A DNA stretch of 64,000 nt from positions 126,316 through 190,315 of the forward strand of contig NZ_LXFU01000049.1 in assembly GCF_001657485.1 (NCBI RefSeq), in the 5' to 3' direction. Source of the stretch: Rhizobium sp. WYCCWR10014. GTDB taxonomy: Bacteria; Pseudomonadota; Alphaproteobacteria; Rhizobiales; Rhizobiaceae. The position numbers and the translations under genes are program-made. A model generated the notes under the pieces. That model was not told the origin of the DNA, did no database searches, and was given only the letters and a program-made list of their open reading frames with translations. This document shows, piece by piece, positions 1-9,319 of the stretch. Position 1 is the stretch's first letter. Each line of letters opens with the position of its first letter.

Positions 1-623
1 AGCTTATGGGCCGTGTCGTTGCCCTCGATATCGAAGGCCGGATCGGCCTCGGCATAACCCAGCCGCTGCGCTTCCTTCAGGCATTCGGCGAAGGAAAGCC
101 CCTCCTTCTCCATCTTGGTCAGGATGTAATTGCAGGTGCCGTTCATGATGCCATAGATGCGCGAGACGGAGTTGCCCGTCAGCGATTCACGCAGCGCCTT
201 GATGACCGGGATACCGCCGGCGACTGCCGCCTCGAAGTTCAGCAGCGACCCCTTCTCCTCGGCGATCGTCGCAAGTTCGACGCCGTGATAGGCAAGCAGC
301 GCCTTGTTGGCTGTCACCACATGGAGACCACGCTGAAGTGCGGCGCGCACCGAGATGTTGGCCGCCCCTTCGGCGCCGCCCATCAACTCGACGAAGACGT
401 CGATATCGCCTTTTTCGGCAAGATCTTCCGGCCGGTCGAACCAGGTGACAGTGGAAAGATCGATGCCGCGGTCCCTCGCCTTGTCACGCGCGGAGACCGC
501 CGTGATGGTGATCGGACGCCCGCAGGTGACGGCAAGCTCGTTGCTTTTCTGCTGAATGATGCGGACAAGCGAGGCGCCAACGGTGCCCAACCCCGCAATG
601 CCGATTTTGAGGGCATCTGCCAT
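1..623 (-). CDS. hom: Homoserine dehydrogenase, C-terminus cut by window edge
   Basis: NADP-dependent reduction of aspartate semialdehyde to homoserine, the entry to threonine and methionine synthesis. Reading leftward from an ATG at 623, the first 207 codons are present. They begin MADALKIGIAGLGTVG, a Rossmann GxGxxG nucleotide-binding loop. Further in are VTANKALLAYHG and GGIPVIKALRESL, followed by MNGTCNYILTKM, the conserved substrate-binding stretch of this family. The catalytic-domain end and any ACT domain lie beyond base 1. The gene starts 61 bases after the stop of the aminotransferase upstream on the same strand, so the two are probably co-transcribed. Confidence 0.93.
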   Translation of the reverse strand, partial: MADALKIGIAGLGTVGASLVRIIQQKSNELAVTCGRPITITAVSARDKARDRGIDLSTVTWFDRPEDLAEKGDIDVFVELMGGAEGAANISVRAALQRGLHVVTANKALLAYHGVELATIAEEKGSLLNFEAAVAGGIPVIKALRESLTGNSVSRIYGIMNGTCNYILTKMEKEGLSFAECLKEAQRLGYAEADPAFDIEGNDTAHK

Positions 624-684
624 GGATCGATCCTGAAATGTCTGTGTGGCGGCAGCCGCTTGACGCGGCTGCCCAACGGTTGGA

Positions 685-1902
685 TTAGCGGTGTGCGTTC
701 AGCGAGATGACGTTGTGCATCGTCTCGTCTGCCGTCGACATGAACTTTTTGATGTTGCGCGCAGCCTGGCGGATGCGGTGTTCGTTCTCGACAAGTGCCA
801 GACGGACGTAGTCGTCGCCCATCTCGCCGAAGCCGATGCCCGGGGCAACGGCGACGTCGGCCTTCTCGACCAGCAGCTTGGAGAATTCCAGCGAACCGAG
901 ATGACGGAATTTTTCCGGGATCTTCGCCCAGGCGAACATCGTCGCAGCCGGCGGCGGCACGTCGAATCCGGCCTTGCCGAAGCTTTCGACCATGACGTCG
1001 CGTCGACGTTTATAGACGTTGCGGACTTCCGCAATGTCGGAACCATCGCCGTTCAGCGCATGCGTCGCCGCCACCTGGATCGGCGTGAAGGCGCCGTAGT
1101 CGAGATAGGACTTGACGCGGGTGAGCGCCGCGATCAGCCGCTCGTTTCCGACGGCAAAGCCCATTCGCCAGCCGGGCATGGAGAAGGTCTTCGACATCGA
1201 GGTGAACTCGACGGTCACGTCCATTGCGCCCGGCACTTCGAGAACCGACGGCGGCGGGGCGCCATCGAAGTAGATTTCCGAATAGGCAAGGTCGGAGAGC
1301 ACGATGATGTCGTGCTTCTTGGCGAAGGCGATGACGTCCTTGTAGAAATCGAGCGTCGCGACAAAGGCCGTCGGGTTCGAGGGATAGTTAAGGATCAGTG
1401 CCAAGGGCTTCGGGATAGAATGCCGGACGGCACGTTCCAGCGGTTCGAAGAAGCTCGCATCCGGCTCCACCGACATGGAGCGGATCACGCCGCCCGCCAT
1501 CAGGAAGCCGAAGGCGTGGATCGGATAGGTAGGGTTCGGGCAAAGGATCACGTCGCCAGGCGCAGTGATTGCCTGCGCCATGTTGGCGAAGCCCTCCTTG
1601 GAGCCCAAGGTGGCGACCACCTGGGTATCCGGATTGAGCTTGACGCCGAAACGGCGGGCATAATAGGCGGCCTGGGCGCGCCGCAGGCCCGGAATGCCTT
1701 TGGAAGAGGAATAACGGTGCGTGCGCGGATCCTGCACGACCTCGCACAGCTTGTCGACGATCGACTGGGGAGTGGGAAGGTCGGGGTTTCCCATGCCGAG
1801 ATCGATGATATCGGCGCCGCCCGCTCGCGCGCTTGCCTTCAAACGGTTGACCTGTTCGAAAACATAAGGCGGCAAACGTCGGACTTTGTGAAACTCTTCC
1901 AT
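685..1902 (-). CDS. Class I/II PLP aminotransferase (aspartate/alanine/LL-DAP type)
   Basis: A 405-residue fold-type I PLP aminotransferase. Visible motifs are DLGMGNPDLPTP near the start, the substrate-loop NYPSNPT, the DLAYSEIYFDG segment with the PLP-contacting Asp and Tyr, and the PLP-lysine motif SMSKTFSMPGWRMGF. The sequence type is often labelled LL-diaminopimelate or alanine aminotransferase, and substrate cannot be settled from sequence. I start it at the ATG at 1902 (MEEFHK), which has GGGA about six bases upstream. An in-frame ATG at 1914 is possible. It lies directly upstream of hom, which fits a role in aspartate-family or alanine metabolism. Confidence 0.9.
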   Translation of the reverse strand: MEEFHKVRRLPPYVFEQVNRLKASARAGGADIIDLGMGNPDLPTPQSIVDKLCEVVQDPRTHRYSSSKGIPGLRRAQAAYYARRFGVKLNPDTQVVATLGSKEGFANMAQAITAPGDVILCPNPTYPIHAFGFLMAGGVIRSMSVEPDASFFEPLERAVRHSIPKPLALILNYPSNPTAFVATLDFYKDVIAFAKKHDIIVLSDLAYSEIYFDGAPPPSVLEVPGAMDVTVEFTSMSKTFSMPGWRMGFAVGNERLIAALTRVKSYLDYGAFTPIQVAATHALNGDGSDIAEVRNVYKRRRDVMVESFGKAGFDVPPPAATMFAWAKIPEKFRHLGSLEFSKLLVEKADVAVAPGIGFGEMGDDYVRLALVENEHRIRQAARNIKKFMSTADETMHNVISLNAHR

Positions 1903-2123
1903 CTCATTCCCCATGGAAAGGCGGCATTTCGGGCCGCAGTCGAAGTTCGTTCCGTCTCCCGGCGGCTGCGACACGAACTTCAGAATCGCAACGCCGTATT
2001 CATCAGACCCAAGCGACGCGGCGAATCTTTGACGGAAAGGCCGCGTAACGCGCTTTATCGGGAAAATTGTATCTTCCGATCCTTGCCGAAGGCTTTGCGT
2101 CCAAATTGCCTGAAAGGCAAGGT

Positions 2124-2537
2124 CTATTTGGAGATTTCGGACAGCGTATCGGTGCCGTGCTCGGCGGCGAGACGCCGCATTTCGGCGACCCTGGCCTGAT
2201 ATTCGGCTTCCGAGATCGCGCCTGCCTTGCGCCGGGCGGCAAGTGCCGTCAGCTGATGCTGCAGTTCGGCCGCCTGCTCGTCGCTCATCTGGACATTGGC
2301 GGCGGTCAACGGGGCGCCGAAATTCGGATAGCCGTCCGGGTATTTTGCAAGACCGCCCTCGGCCGCCTCGCCCTTGGTGGCCGGCATGACGACGGCGGTC
2401 GGCGCCGCTCGCTTGGCGGCGGCTGCGGCTTTTTGTTCCGCCGTCAGATTGCATCCGGCAAGAGCCATCGCCGCCGCGGCGCAGATCAGTGCGGTGCGGT
2501 TGAAGGTTGCGATGTGCCGAATGCCGTTCTTCGTCAT
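2124..2537 (-). CDS. Small lipoprotein with a SHOCT-like C-terminus
   Basis: A 137-residue protein with a short basic N-terminus, a hydrophobic stretch and the lipobox LAGC at about residues 26-29, so it is probably a lipid-anchored envelope protein. An alanine-rich segment follows, then a C-terminal helical piece with the pattern AGAISEAEYQARVAEMRRL. That pattern resembles the short SHOCT oligomerisation motif. Function is unknown. It is divergent from phaC, with about 105 bases between the two starts, so the promoters probably share that gap. Confidence 0.75.
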   Translation of the reverse strand: MTKNGIRHIATFNRTALICAAAAMALAGCNLTAEQKAAAAAKRAAPTAVVMPATKGEAAEGGLAKYPDGYPNFGAPLTAANVQMSDEQAAELQHQLTALAARRKAGAISEAEYQARVAEMRRLAAEHGTDTLSEISK

Positions 2538-2642
2538 GCCTCAAAAATCCAGTTTTGACTGCTTCGACTGTTAAATTTGTCGCAGCCACAAAGCAATAGC
2601 ATGAGCCGATGCGGGTGGAACTTGTTTTCTCGTTCGATCACG

Positions 2643-4523
2643 ATGTACAACGAATGGATAAAAAGAGTGGTGCTGCCGCCGGAGGAAATGGTGACCGACA
2701 GCAAGCAGGAGAATGGCGGCAAGGCTGGCTTCGACGCGACCGATCTCGATCCCTATCTGTTGAAGGATCCTGAGGCCATGGCGATGAATTTCGCCCGGGC
2801 GCTCGAAAATCTCGGACAAGCAGCGTCTGCCTGGCTTGCGCCGCGCGAACGCGGCGAGATCAGCGAAAGCGCCGCCGATCCGATGACCGACATGGTCAAG
2901 ACGCTTTCCAAGGTCACCGAATACTGGATTTCCGATCCACGCCGCACCTTCGAGGCACAGACGCAGCTGATGTCATCGTTCTTCGGCATCTGGATGCGCT
3001 CGATGCAGCGCATGCAGGGCGATCTCACGCCACCCGAGCCGGACACCCGCAAGGACAAGCGCTTTTCGGACGAGGACTGGCAGAAGAATCCGTTCTTCGA
3101 TTTTCTTCGCCAGGTCTATTTCGTGACGACCGACTGGGTGGAAAAGATGGTGTCGGAGACCGAAGGCCTCGACGAGCACACCAAACACAAGGCCGGCTTC
3201 TACGTGAAGCAGATCACGGCAGCGCTTTCGCCGACCAACTTCATCGCCACCAATCCGCAGCTCTACCGCGAGACGATCGCGACCAGCGGCGCCAATCTGG
3301 TGCGGGGGATGAAGATGCTGGCCGAGGATATCGCTGCCGGACATGGCGACCTTCGCCTTCGCCAGACCGACATGACGAAATTCGCCGTCGGCCGCGACAT
3401 GGCGCTGACGCCAGGCAAGGTGATCGCCCAGAACGATATCTGCCAGATCATTCAGTACGAGGCATCGACCGAAACCGTGCTGAAGCGGCCGCTTCTGATC
3501 TGCCCGCCCTGGATCAACAAGTTCTATATTCTCGACCTCAACCCGCAAAAATCCTTCATCAAATGGTGCGTCGACCAGGGGCAGACGGTCTTCGTCATCT
3601 CCTGGGTCAACCCGGATGCGCGCCACGCCGACAAGGACTGGGCGGCCTATGCCCGTGAGGGTATCGATTTCGCGCTTGATACAATCGAGAAGGCGACCGG
3701 CGAGAAGGACGTCAACGCCGTCGGCTACTGTGTCGGCGGCACGCTGCTGGCCGCGACACTGGCGCTGCATGCCAAGGAGAAGAACAAGCGCATCAAGACC
3801 GCGACACTCTTCACCACCCAGGTCGACTTCACCCATGCCGGCGACCTCAAGGTCTTCGTCGACGAGGAGCAGCTTGAATCGCTCGAAGAACATATGCAGG
3901 CGGCCGGCTATCTCGACGGCACGAAGATGTCGATGGCCTTCAACATGCTGCGCGCCTCCGAGCTGATCTGGCCTTATTTCGTCAACAACTACCTCAAGGG
4001 CCAGGATCCCCTGCCCTTCGACCTGTTGTTCTGGAACGCCGATTCGACCCGCATGGCAGCGGCAAACCATGCCTTCTACCTACGCAATTGCTATCTCAAG
4101 AATGCGCTGACGCAGAACGAGATGATCCTCGACGGCAAGTCCGTGTCGCTGAAGGACGTCAAGATCCCGATCTATAATCTCGCCACCCGCGAGGATCACA
4201 TCGCACCTGCCAAGTCCGTCTTCCTCGGCAGCCGGTTCTTCGGCGGGAAGGTGGAATTCGTCGTGACGGGCTCCGGACACATCGCTGGCGTCGTCAATCC
4301 GCCCGACAGGAAGAAGTATCAATTCTGGACGGGCGGCCCCGCCAAGGGAGACTACGAGACCTGGCTCGAGCAGGCGACGGAGACTCCGGGATCATGGTGG
4401 CCGCATTGGCAGGCCTGGATCGAGACGCATGACGGCAGACGCGTGCCGGCCCGCAAACCCGGCGGCGATGCGTTGAACGCGATCGAGGAAGCGCCGGGAA
4501 GTTATGTGATGGAGCGCGCCTGA
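2643..4523 (+). CDS. phaC: Class I poly(3-hydroxyalkanoate) synthase
   Basis: Polymerises (R)-3-hydroxyacyl-CoA into polyhydroxybutyrate granules. The 626-residue protein carries the lipase-like box GYCVGGT with the nucleophilic Cys near residue 363. It also has the triad Asp in REDHIAP near 518 and the His in GSGHIAGV near 546. Length and sequence match what I remember of R. etli PhaC (about 636 residues). The start chosen is MYNEWIKR at 2643, which has only a weak ribosome site. A GTG at 2691 preceded by GGAGG with five bases spacing is a serious alternative. phaA/phaB are not adjacent, as is usual in rhizobia. Confidence 0.95.
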   Translation: MYNEWIKRVVLPPEEMVTDSKQENGGKAGFDATDLDPYLLKDPEAMAMNFARALENLGQAASAWLAPRERGEISESAADPMTDMVKTLSKVTEYWISDPRRTFEAQTQLMSSFFGIWMRSMQRMQGDLTPPEPDTRKDKRFSDEDWQKNPFFDFLRQVYFVTTDWVEKMVSETEGLDEHTKHKAGFYVKQITAALSPTNFIATNPQLYRETIATSGANLVRGMKMLAEDIAAGHGDLRLRQTDMTKFAVGRDMALTPGKVIAQNDICQIIQYEASTETVLKRPLLICPPWINKFYILDLNPQKSFIKWCVDQGQTVFVISWVNPDARHADKDWAAYAREGIDFALDTIEKATGEKDVNAVGYCVGGTLLAATLALHAKEKNKRIKTATLFTTQVDFTHAGDLKVFVDEEQLESLEEHMQAAGYLDGTKMSMAFNMLRASELIWPYFVNNYLKGQDPLPFDLLFWNADSTRMAAANHAFYLRNCYLKNALTQNEMILDGKSVSLKDVKIPIYNLATREDHIAPAKSVFLGSRFFGGKVEFVVTGSGHIAGVVNPPDRKKYQFWTGGPAKGDYETWLEQATETPGSWWPHWQAWIETHDGRRVPARKPGGDALNAIEEAPGSYVMERA

Positions 4524-4730
4524 GAAGGCCCAACACATCTCTTTTTGAGACGTCGTGAAAAACTGCAACGTCGCGTAAACAAATTAGAAACCATAATTCG
4601 TCATCCTTGCGAGACAGTCGGAGGTCGTGGGTGGTCTAAATTCGGCCCATTTGCGCCTGTACCGGCCCCGGCGAAGTGTAGTCAGTCAGTGCCGCCGGCC
4701 TGCGTAGCGAGTTTGAAAGACGAGTGTAGT

Positions 4731-6071
4731 ATGGCGTGTGCGGTTGGGACGTTCGATGACGTCACCCCTCTTGGCGGATCTGCTTTCCGTTGGCGCAGAT
4801 CTCGCGGTTTCCTTTACGGTGTTGTCGGCGCCGGACTTCTGACCTCCACATGGCTGATCGCGACCTTCGCGACGATGCACTCGATAGCCGCCCCCTATTC
4901 TCCGCCCGATCGCCTGGCACAGCTCGGCGCTGCGCCGAAGGTGGCTCCGTCAACGCGCCATGAGCGACTGATCCATGTCGGCAAGGCCGACCGGCTGGCC
5001 GCCTTTGATGCGAAGCCGAAGTTCCCGCTGACGGCGAGCCTCATTCAATCCCACGCGGAAAAGACCGCTGCCGCTGCGACGGCGCTTGCGGTTCTCGCCA
5101 AACACAATCGGCGCGCCATGGCTGCCGAACAGCCGGTCGTGGCGGCGATTTCCGACAGCGCCAAATTCCGCAAGGACGATGTGATCGCGCCGCCGCCGGT
5201 CGAGGTCGCCTCGGCAGAGACCGAAGAAGACGACGGTGACCGGATCATCGTTCCCTCGAAGGAGGCCGTCGCCGCAGCCGAACTCCCGTCCTTGCTTGCT
5301 CTTGCCGATGCCGGATCGAAGCAAATCGCGCCGGCTCCGGTCGAACCAGCCGCATCTCCCGTCAAAACGGCCTCCATTCCCCCATCAGAACCAACTCCGG
5401 TGGTCGTCGCCGCCGCGGAAGATGCGCCACCCTTCGATCTCGTGCTGGCGCCGGACGAAGGTTCGGTGCCGCTGCCGATGGCGCGTCCTGACGGACTCAT
5501 AGGCAAACCGACACCGGCCGCCAAGGGTTCGCAGCGCTCTGGCGAGCCTGTGCTTGCCTACGCCCAGCCGAACTCGCCGATCGAGGATGACGAGGACGAT
5601 GCAGTGCCGCGCTACGACAAGCCGGTCTTCTCGCCGAAGGTGCGCGCAGGCGTAGCGATCTACGATATCGAAAACAGCACCGTCTATCTGCCGAACGGCG
5701 AAAGGCTTGAGGCCCATTCCGGGCTCGGCAAGATGCGCGATAACCCGCGTTTCGCCAACAAGAAGATGCGCGGACCGACGCCGCCGCACACCTATGTCCT
5801 CACCATGCGCGAGAGCCTTTTCCACGGCGTCGAGGCGCTGCGGCTGACGCCGGTCGAAGGTTCCGATGCCATCTATGACCGTGTCGGCCTGCTCGCCCAT
5901 ACCTACATGCTCGGCAAGAACGGCGATTCCAACGGCTGCGTCTCATTCAAGGATTACCGCCGCTTCCTCGCCGCCTACAAGCGCGGCGACATCAAGCAGC
6001 TCGTGGTGGTGCCGCGGTTGAACAACAAACCGTCTTCGACGCTTGCCTCGCTGTTTTCGCGGCGCAGCTGA
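4731..6071 (+). CDS. Inner-membrane-anchored protein with DUF2778 L,D-transpeptidase-like domain
   Basis: A 446-residue protein. A membrane segment at about residues 33-55 (FLYGVVGAGLLTSTWLIATF) is followed by a long Ala/Pro/Glu-rich linker. A C-terminal domain of about 130 residues starts near VRAGVAIYDIENSTVYLPNG. The domain contains LLAHTYMLG and GDSNGCVSF, a His plus S-x-G-C arrangement like the Cys active site of L,D-transpeptidase-related DUF2778 (Tlde1-type) proteins. A periplasmic peptidoglycan role is inferred. The start is the ATG at 4731, just before the first globular sequence. The open frame extends further upstream, but that part looks non-coding. Confidence 0.75.
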   Translation: MACAVGTFDDVTPLGGSAFRWRRSRGFLYGVVGAGLLTSTWLIATFATMHSIAAPYSPPDRLAQLGAAPKVAPSTRHERLIHVGKADRLAAFDAKPKFPLTASLIQSHAEKTAAAATALAVLAKHNRRAMAAEQPVVAAISDSAKFRKDDVIAPPPVEVASAETEEDDGDRIIVPSKEAVAAAELPSLLALADAGSKQIAPAPVEPAASPVKTASIPPSEPTPVVVAAAEDAPPFDLVLAPDEGSVPLPMARPDGLIGKPTPAAKGSQRSGEPVLAYAQPNSPIEDDEDDAVPRYDKPVFSPKVRAGVAIYDIENSTVYLPNGERLEAHSGLGKMRDNPRFANKKMRGPTPPHTYVLTMRESLFHGVEALRLTPVEGSDAIYDRVGLLAHTYMLGKNGDSNGCVSFKDYRRFLAAYKRGDIKQLVVVPRLNNKPSSTLASLFSRRS

Positions 6072-6091
6072 GCGATAAGCAGCCGCGAGCG

Positions 6092-7279
6092 CTATTTCAG
6101 CCAGGCTGCGATTCGCTCCACCGCCTCGGCGATCTCCGCCTGCGAGCCCGCATAGGACAGACGGAGCGTTCTATTTCCCTCCAGCGGATCGAAGTCGAGA
6201 CCGGGCGTGGCGGCGACGTCGATTTCCGCGAGCATGCGTTTGGCAAAACTCATGCTGTCATTGGTGAAGCGGGTGACGTCGAGATAGGCGTAGAAGGCGC
6301 CGTCCATCGGCGAGGCGATAGAAAGCCCGATCTGCGGCAGTCGCCGCATCAGCAGCTCGCGGTTGGAGGCATAGCTCGCCTTATAACGATCGAGTTCGGC
6401 GCCGGCGCTCAGAGCGGCTGTGGCAGCGATCTGAGAGAGTTCGGGCGGAGAAATATAGAGGCTCTGCGCCACCCGCTCGATCGGCCGTACCAGGCGTTCC
6501 GGCAGCACCATCCAGCCGATTCGCCAGCCGGTCATGCAATAATATTTGGAGAAGGAGTTGATGACGATCGCCTCATCGGTCAGTTCCAGCGCGCTCGCCT
6601 CCTCCCCGGCAAAAGTCAGCCCGTGGTAGATTTCATCGGAGATGAAGGCGATGGAATGGGCCGCGCAGTAATCCGAAAGCGTCTTCAGCCCATCGCGGCC
6701 GGTCACCGTACCGGTCGGGTTGGCGGGGCTTGCGAGCAGTACGCCTTTCAGCCTCATGCCGCTTTCCTTCTGCGCCGCTTCGAGGCTTTGCGGCGTCAGG
6801 GTGAAGTGGGTCTCGGCCGTTACAGGCACTTCGAGAACTTTCAGCCCCAGCGCACCGAGGATATTGCGATAGGCGGGATAACCGGGTCTTGCGATCGCCA
6901 CGGCATCGCCGGCATCGAAGAGCGACAGAAAGGCGAGATTGAAGCCGGCCGAGGAACCGGTAGTGATGGCGATGCGCTTGGGATCGATCTCGAGACCGTG
7001 GCGATCCTTGTAATGCCAGGCAAGCGCCGATTTCAGCCGCGCCGTCCCTAGCGCATCGGTATAACCGATCCGGCCTTCGGCAAGGGCTGCGCGCGCCGCT
7101 TCGAGGGCCGCTTGAGGTGCCGGATGCGAGGGTTGACCAACCGCCATCGAGATCACGGGATGGCCGGCCGCACGCCGCTTCGTCGCCTCCGCCAAGACGT
7201 CCATGGCGTGAAAAGGCTCGACTTCGCTGCGTTTCGATATGGAAAACAAGATCGTTTCTCGCTCAGCTTCTTCAATCAC
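6092..7279 (-). CDS. Class I/II PLP aminotransferase
   Basis: A 395-residue fold-type I aminotransferase of the AspC-like group. It shows SMAVGQPSHPAPQAA, TTGSSAGFNLAF, the substrate loop SPANPTGTV, SDEIYHGL with the PLP-contacting Asp and Tyr, and the PLP lysine in SFSKYYCMTGWRIGW. It is convergent with the DUF2778 gene, with 20 bases between stops, and divergent from the DsbA-like gene. It is only distantly similar to the aminotransferase at 685-1902, so this is not a recent duplication. Substrate unknown. Confidence 0.9.
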   Translation of the reverse strand: MIEEAERETILFSISKRSEVEPFHAMDVLAEATKRRAAGHPVISMAVGQPSHPAPQAALEAARAALAEGRIGYTDALGTARLKSALAWHYKDRHGLEIDPKRIAITTGSSAGFNLAFLSLFDAGDAVAIARPGYPAYRNILGALGLKVLEVPVTAETHFTLTPQSLEAAQKESGMRLKGVLLASPANPTGTVTGRDGLKTLSDYCAAHSIAFISDEIYHGLTFAGEEASALELTDEAIVINSFSKYYCMTGWRIGWMVLPERLVRPIERVAQSLYISPPELSQIAATAALSAGAELDRYKASYASNRELLMRRLPQIGLSIASPMDGAFYAYLDVTRFTNDSMSFAKRMLAEIDVAATPGLDFDPLEGNRTLRLSYAGSQAEIAEAVERIAAWLK

Positions 7280-7460
7280 GGCCCGACAATTGCCGCATTA
7301 ATCGGCTCATCACAATCCCGCGAGGGCCGCGCAGGGGTGAATAATTCCTGTTTGAGCAGAACCGAACGCACCGTACCTTGACGCGACGCATTCAAGTCCA
7401 TTAACCCGGCGACGGTCTTCTCGATGAAGAGACGACCATATCGCCGATGACGAGGATATC

Positions 7461-8219
7461 ATGGCATTCTTCCCGAAGACCTTCACCGCACTGGCGCTTG
7501 CCGCATCGATCGCCCTTCCGCTTCCGGCGGCAGCGCTCGACGACCAGCAGAAGAAGGAGTTCGGCGAATTCATCAAGCAATACCTGATCGAGAACCCCGA
7601 GATCATGCTCGAAGTCCAGGATGCGCTGCAGAAGAAGCAGGAGGCCCAGCGGTCGGTGAAGGCCAATATGGCGATCGAAGAGAACAGCACCGACATCTTC
7701 GAATCGAAGAACGACGTCACGCTCGGCAATCCCAGGGGCGATGTCACTGTCGTCGAATTCTTCGATTATAATTGCAGCTACTGCCGGCACGCGCTTCCCG
7801 ACATGCAGGCGATGCTGAAGAAGGACAAGAACGTCCGTTTCGTCCTCAAGGAATTCCCGATCCTCGGGCCGGATTCGGTCGCCGCCCACAAGGTGGCCGA
7901 CGCCTTCCGCAAGCTCGCACCGGAGAAATATGCCGATTTCCACGTCGCCCTTCTCGGCACCGAAGGCCGCGCCTCTGACGAAACAGCGGTCGCGGTCGCC
8001 GCTTCGCTCGGCGTCAGCGAGGACAAGATCCGCGCCGAGATGGCAAAGAGCCCGAATGACGGAATCGTCCAGGCGACCTACCAGCTCGCCTCCAGTCTCG
8101 GCATCAGCGGCACGCCCTCTTATGTGATCGGCAACGAACTGGTGCCGGGTGCGGTCGGTCTCGACGATCTCGAAGCCAAGGTCAAGAACATGCGCAGCTG
8201 CGGCAAGACCGCCTGCTGA
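7461..8219 (+). CDS. DsbA-family thiol:disulfide oxidoreductase (ScsC/Com1-like)
   Basis: A 252-residue periplasmic thioredoxin-fold protein. It begins with a cleavable signal peptide ending near PLPAAALDD. A helical N-terminal extension follows (residues about 25-75, FIKQYLIENPEIMLEVQDAL), as in ScsC/BdbD-type proteins where it mediates oligomerisation. The redox site is C105-S-Y-C108, and the cis-proline loop is GTPSYVIG. It probably oxidises or isomerises disulfides in exported proteins. A final CGKTAC pair lies at the extreme C-terminus. The ribosome site is GAGG five bases before the ATG. Confidence 0.9.
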   Translation: MAFFPKTFTALALAASIALPLPAAALDDQQKKEFGEFIKQYLIENPEIMLEVQDALQKKQEAQRSVKANMAIEENSTDIFESKNDVTLGNPRGDVTVVEFFDYNCSYCRHALPDMQAMLKKDKNVRFVLKEFPILGPDSVAAHKVADAFRKLAPEKYADFHVALLGTEGRASDETAVAVAASLGVSEDKIRAEMAKSPNDGIVQATYQLASSLGISGTPSYVIGNELVPGAVGLDDLEAKVKNMRSCGKTAC

Positions 8220-8380
8220 GAGAACCGGTCGCCGGCCGGCAGCCCATCAAATCGCCAAAATCGAAGTGTTTCAACCATGTGGACAAATGTGGCACGATTG
8301 CCGCTGGCCAATCCGTAAGGGCTTTCATTCAGCCTTCGCGGAGTCTATAGGTTGCCGTCGTACATTTTACGGAACATTCG

Positions 8381-8818
8381 ATGACGCAAACGATTTTTGT
8401 CCTGAACGGCCCCAACCTCAACATGCTGGGTAAACGAGAGCCTGGCATTTATGGCGGCAAGACGCTCAAGGACATCGAGGCGGACTGCAAGGCCGCAGGC
8501 CGCGAACTCGGCCTCGATATCGACTTTCGCCAGAGCAACCATGAAGGCACGCTCGTCGACTGGTTCCATGAGGCCGACGAAAAGGCTGTCGGCGTTGCCA
8601 TCAATGCAGGCGCCTATACGCATACATCGGTCGCGCTACATGATGCGATCCGCGCTATTTCCATTCCCGTCGTCGAGCTCCACATATCCAACGTGCATGC
8701 ACGGGAAGAATTCCGCCACAAGTCGATGATCGCGCCGGCATGCAAAGGCGTGATCTGCGGCTTCGGGCCTCACAGCTACATCCTGGCGCTCCACGCGCTG
8801 AAGAACATCACGGCATAA
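8381..8818 (+). CDS. aroQ: Type II 3-dehydroquinate dehydratase
   Basis: Dehydrates 3-dehydroquinate to 3-dehydroshikimate, third step of the shikimate pathway. The 145-residue length is typical of the dodecameric type II enzyme. Family signatures are NGPNLNMLGKREPGIYGG with the catalytic Tyr, RQSNHEG, NAGAYTHTSVA, and VVELHISN with the catalytic His. It starts the unit aroQ-accB-accC-aat, with 20 bases to accB. Rhizobia often have more than one aroQ. Confidence 0.96.
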   Translation: MTQTIFVLNGPNLNMLGKREPGIYGGKTLKDIEADCKAAGRELGLDIDFRQSNHEGTLVDWFHEADEKAVGVAINAGAYTHTSVALHDAIRAISIPVVELHISNVHAREEFRHKSMIAPACKGVICGFGPHSYILALHALKNITA

Positions 8819-8838
8819 GAAGAAGACAGGGCAACACC

Positions 8839-9309
8839 ATGGCTGAAAAGAAATCGGGTATCGACCAGGCACTGATCCGCGATCTCGCCAATATTCTCAA
8901 TGAAACGGATCTGACGGAGATCGAGGTCGAGCAGGACGACCTGCGCATCCGCGTTTCGCGCGCCGGCACGCCGCAATATGTCCAGGCGCCGATCGCGGCA
9001 CCTGGTTATGCCGCGCCCGCAGCCGCCGCTGCGGCAGCTGCTGCCGCGCCTGCCGCAGCTCCCAGCCGCAACCCGGCCAATGTCGTCAATGCACCGATGG
9101 TTGGTACCGTTTACATGGCGCCGGCTCCGGGCGCGCGTCCCTTCATCGAAGTCGGCGCAACCGTCAAGGAAGGCCAGACTCTGATCATCATCGAAGCGAT
9201 GAAGACGATGAACCAGATACCCTCGCCGAAGTCAGGCAAGGTGACCGAGATCCTCGTCGATGACGGACATCCCGTCGAATACGGCCAAGCCCTCGTCGTA
9301 ATCGAATAG
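8839..9309 (+). CDS. accB: Biotin carboxyl carrier protein of acetyl-CoA carboxylase
   Basis: Carries the biotin that is carboxylated by AccC and donates CO2 to acetyl-CoA in fatty-acid synthesis. The 156-residue protein has an N-terminal helical part, an Ala/Pro-rich hinge (about residues 53-75) and a C-terminal biotinyl domain. The biotinylation motif is EAMKTMN with the target Lys near residue 122. The ATG at 8839 follows the aroQ stop by 20 bases. accC begins within about ten bases of its stop. Confidence 0.96.
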   Translation: MAEKKSGIDQALIRDLANILNETDLTEIEVEQDDLRIRVSRAGTPQYVQAPIAAPGYAAPAAAAAAAAAAPAAAPSRNPANVVNAPMVGTVYMAPAPGARPFIEVGATVKEGQTLIIIEAMKTMNQIPSPKSGKVTEILVDDGHPVEYGQALVVIE

Positions 9310-9319
9310 GCCGATGCCC

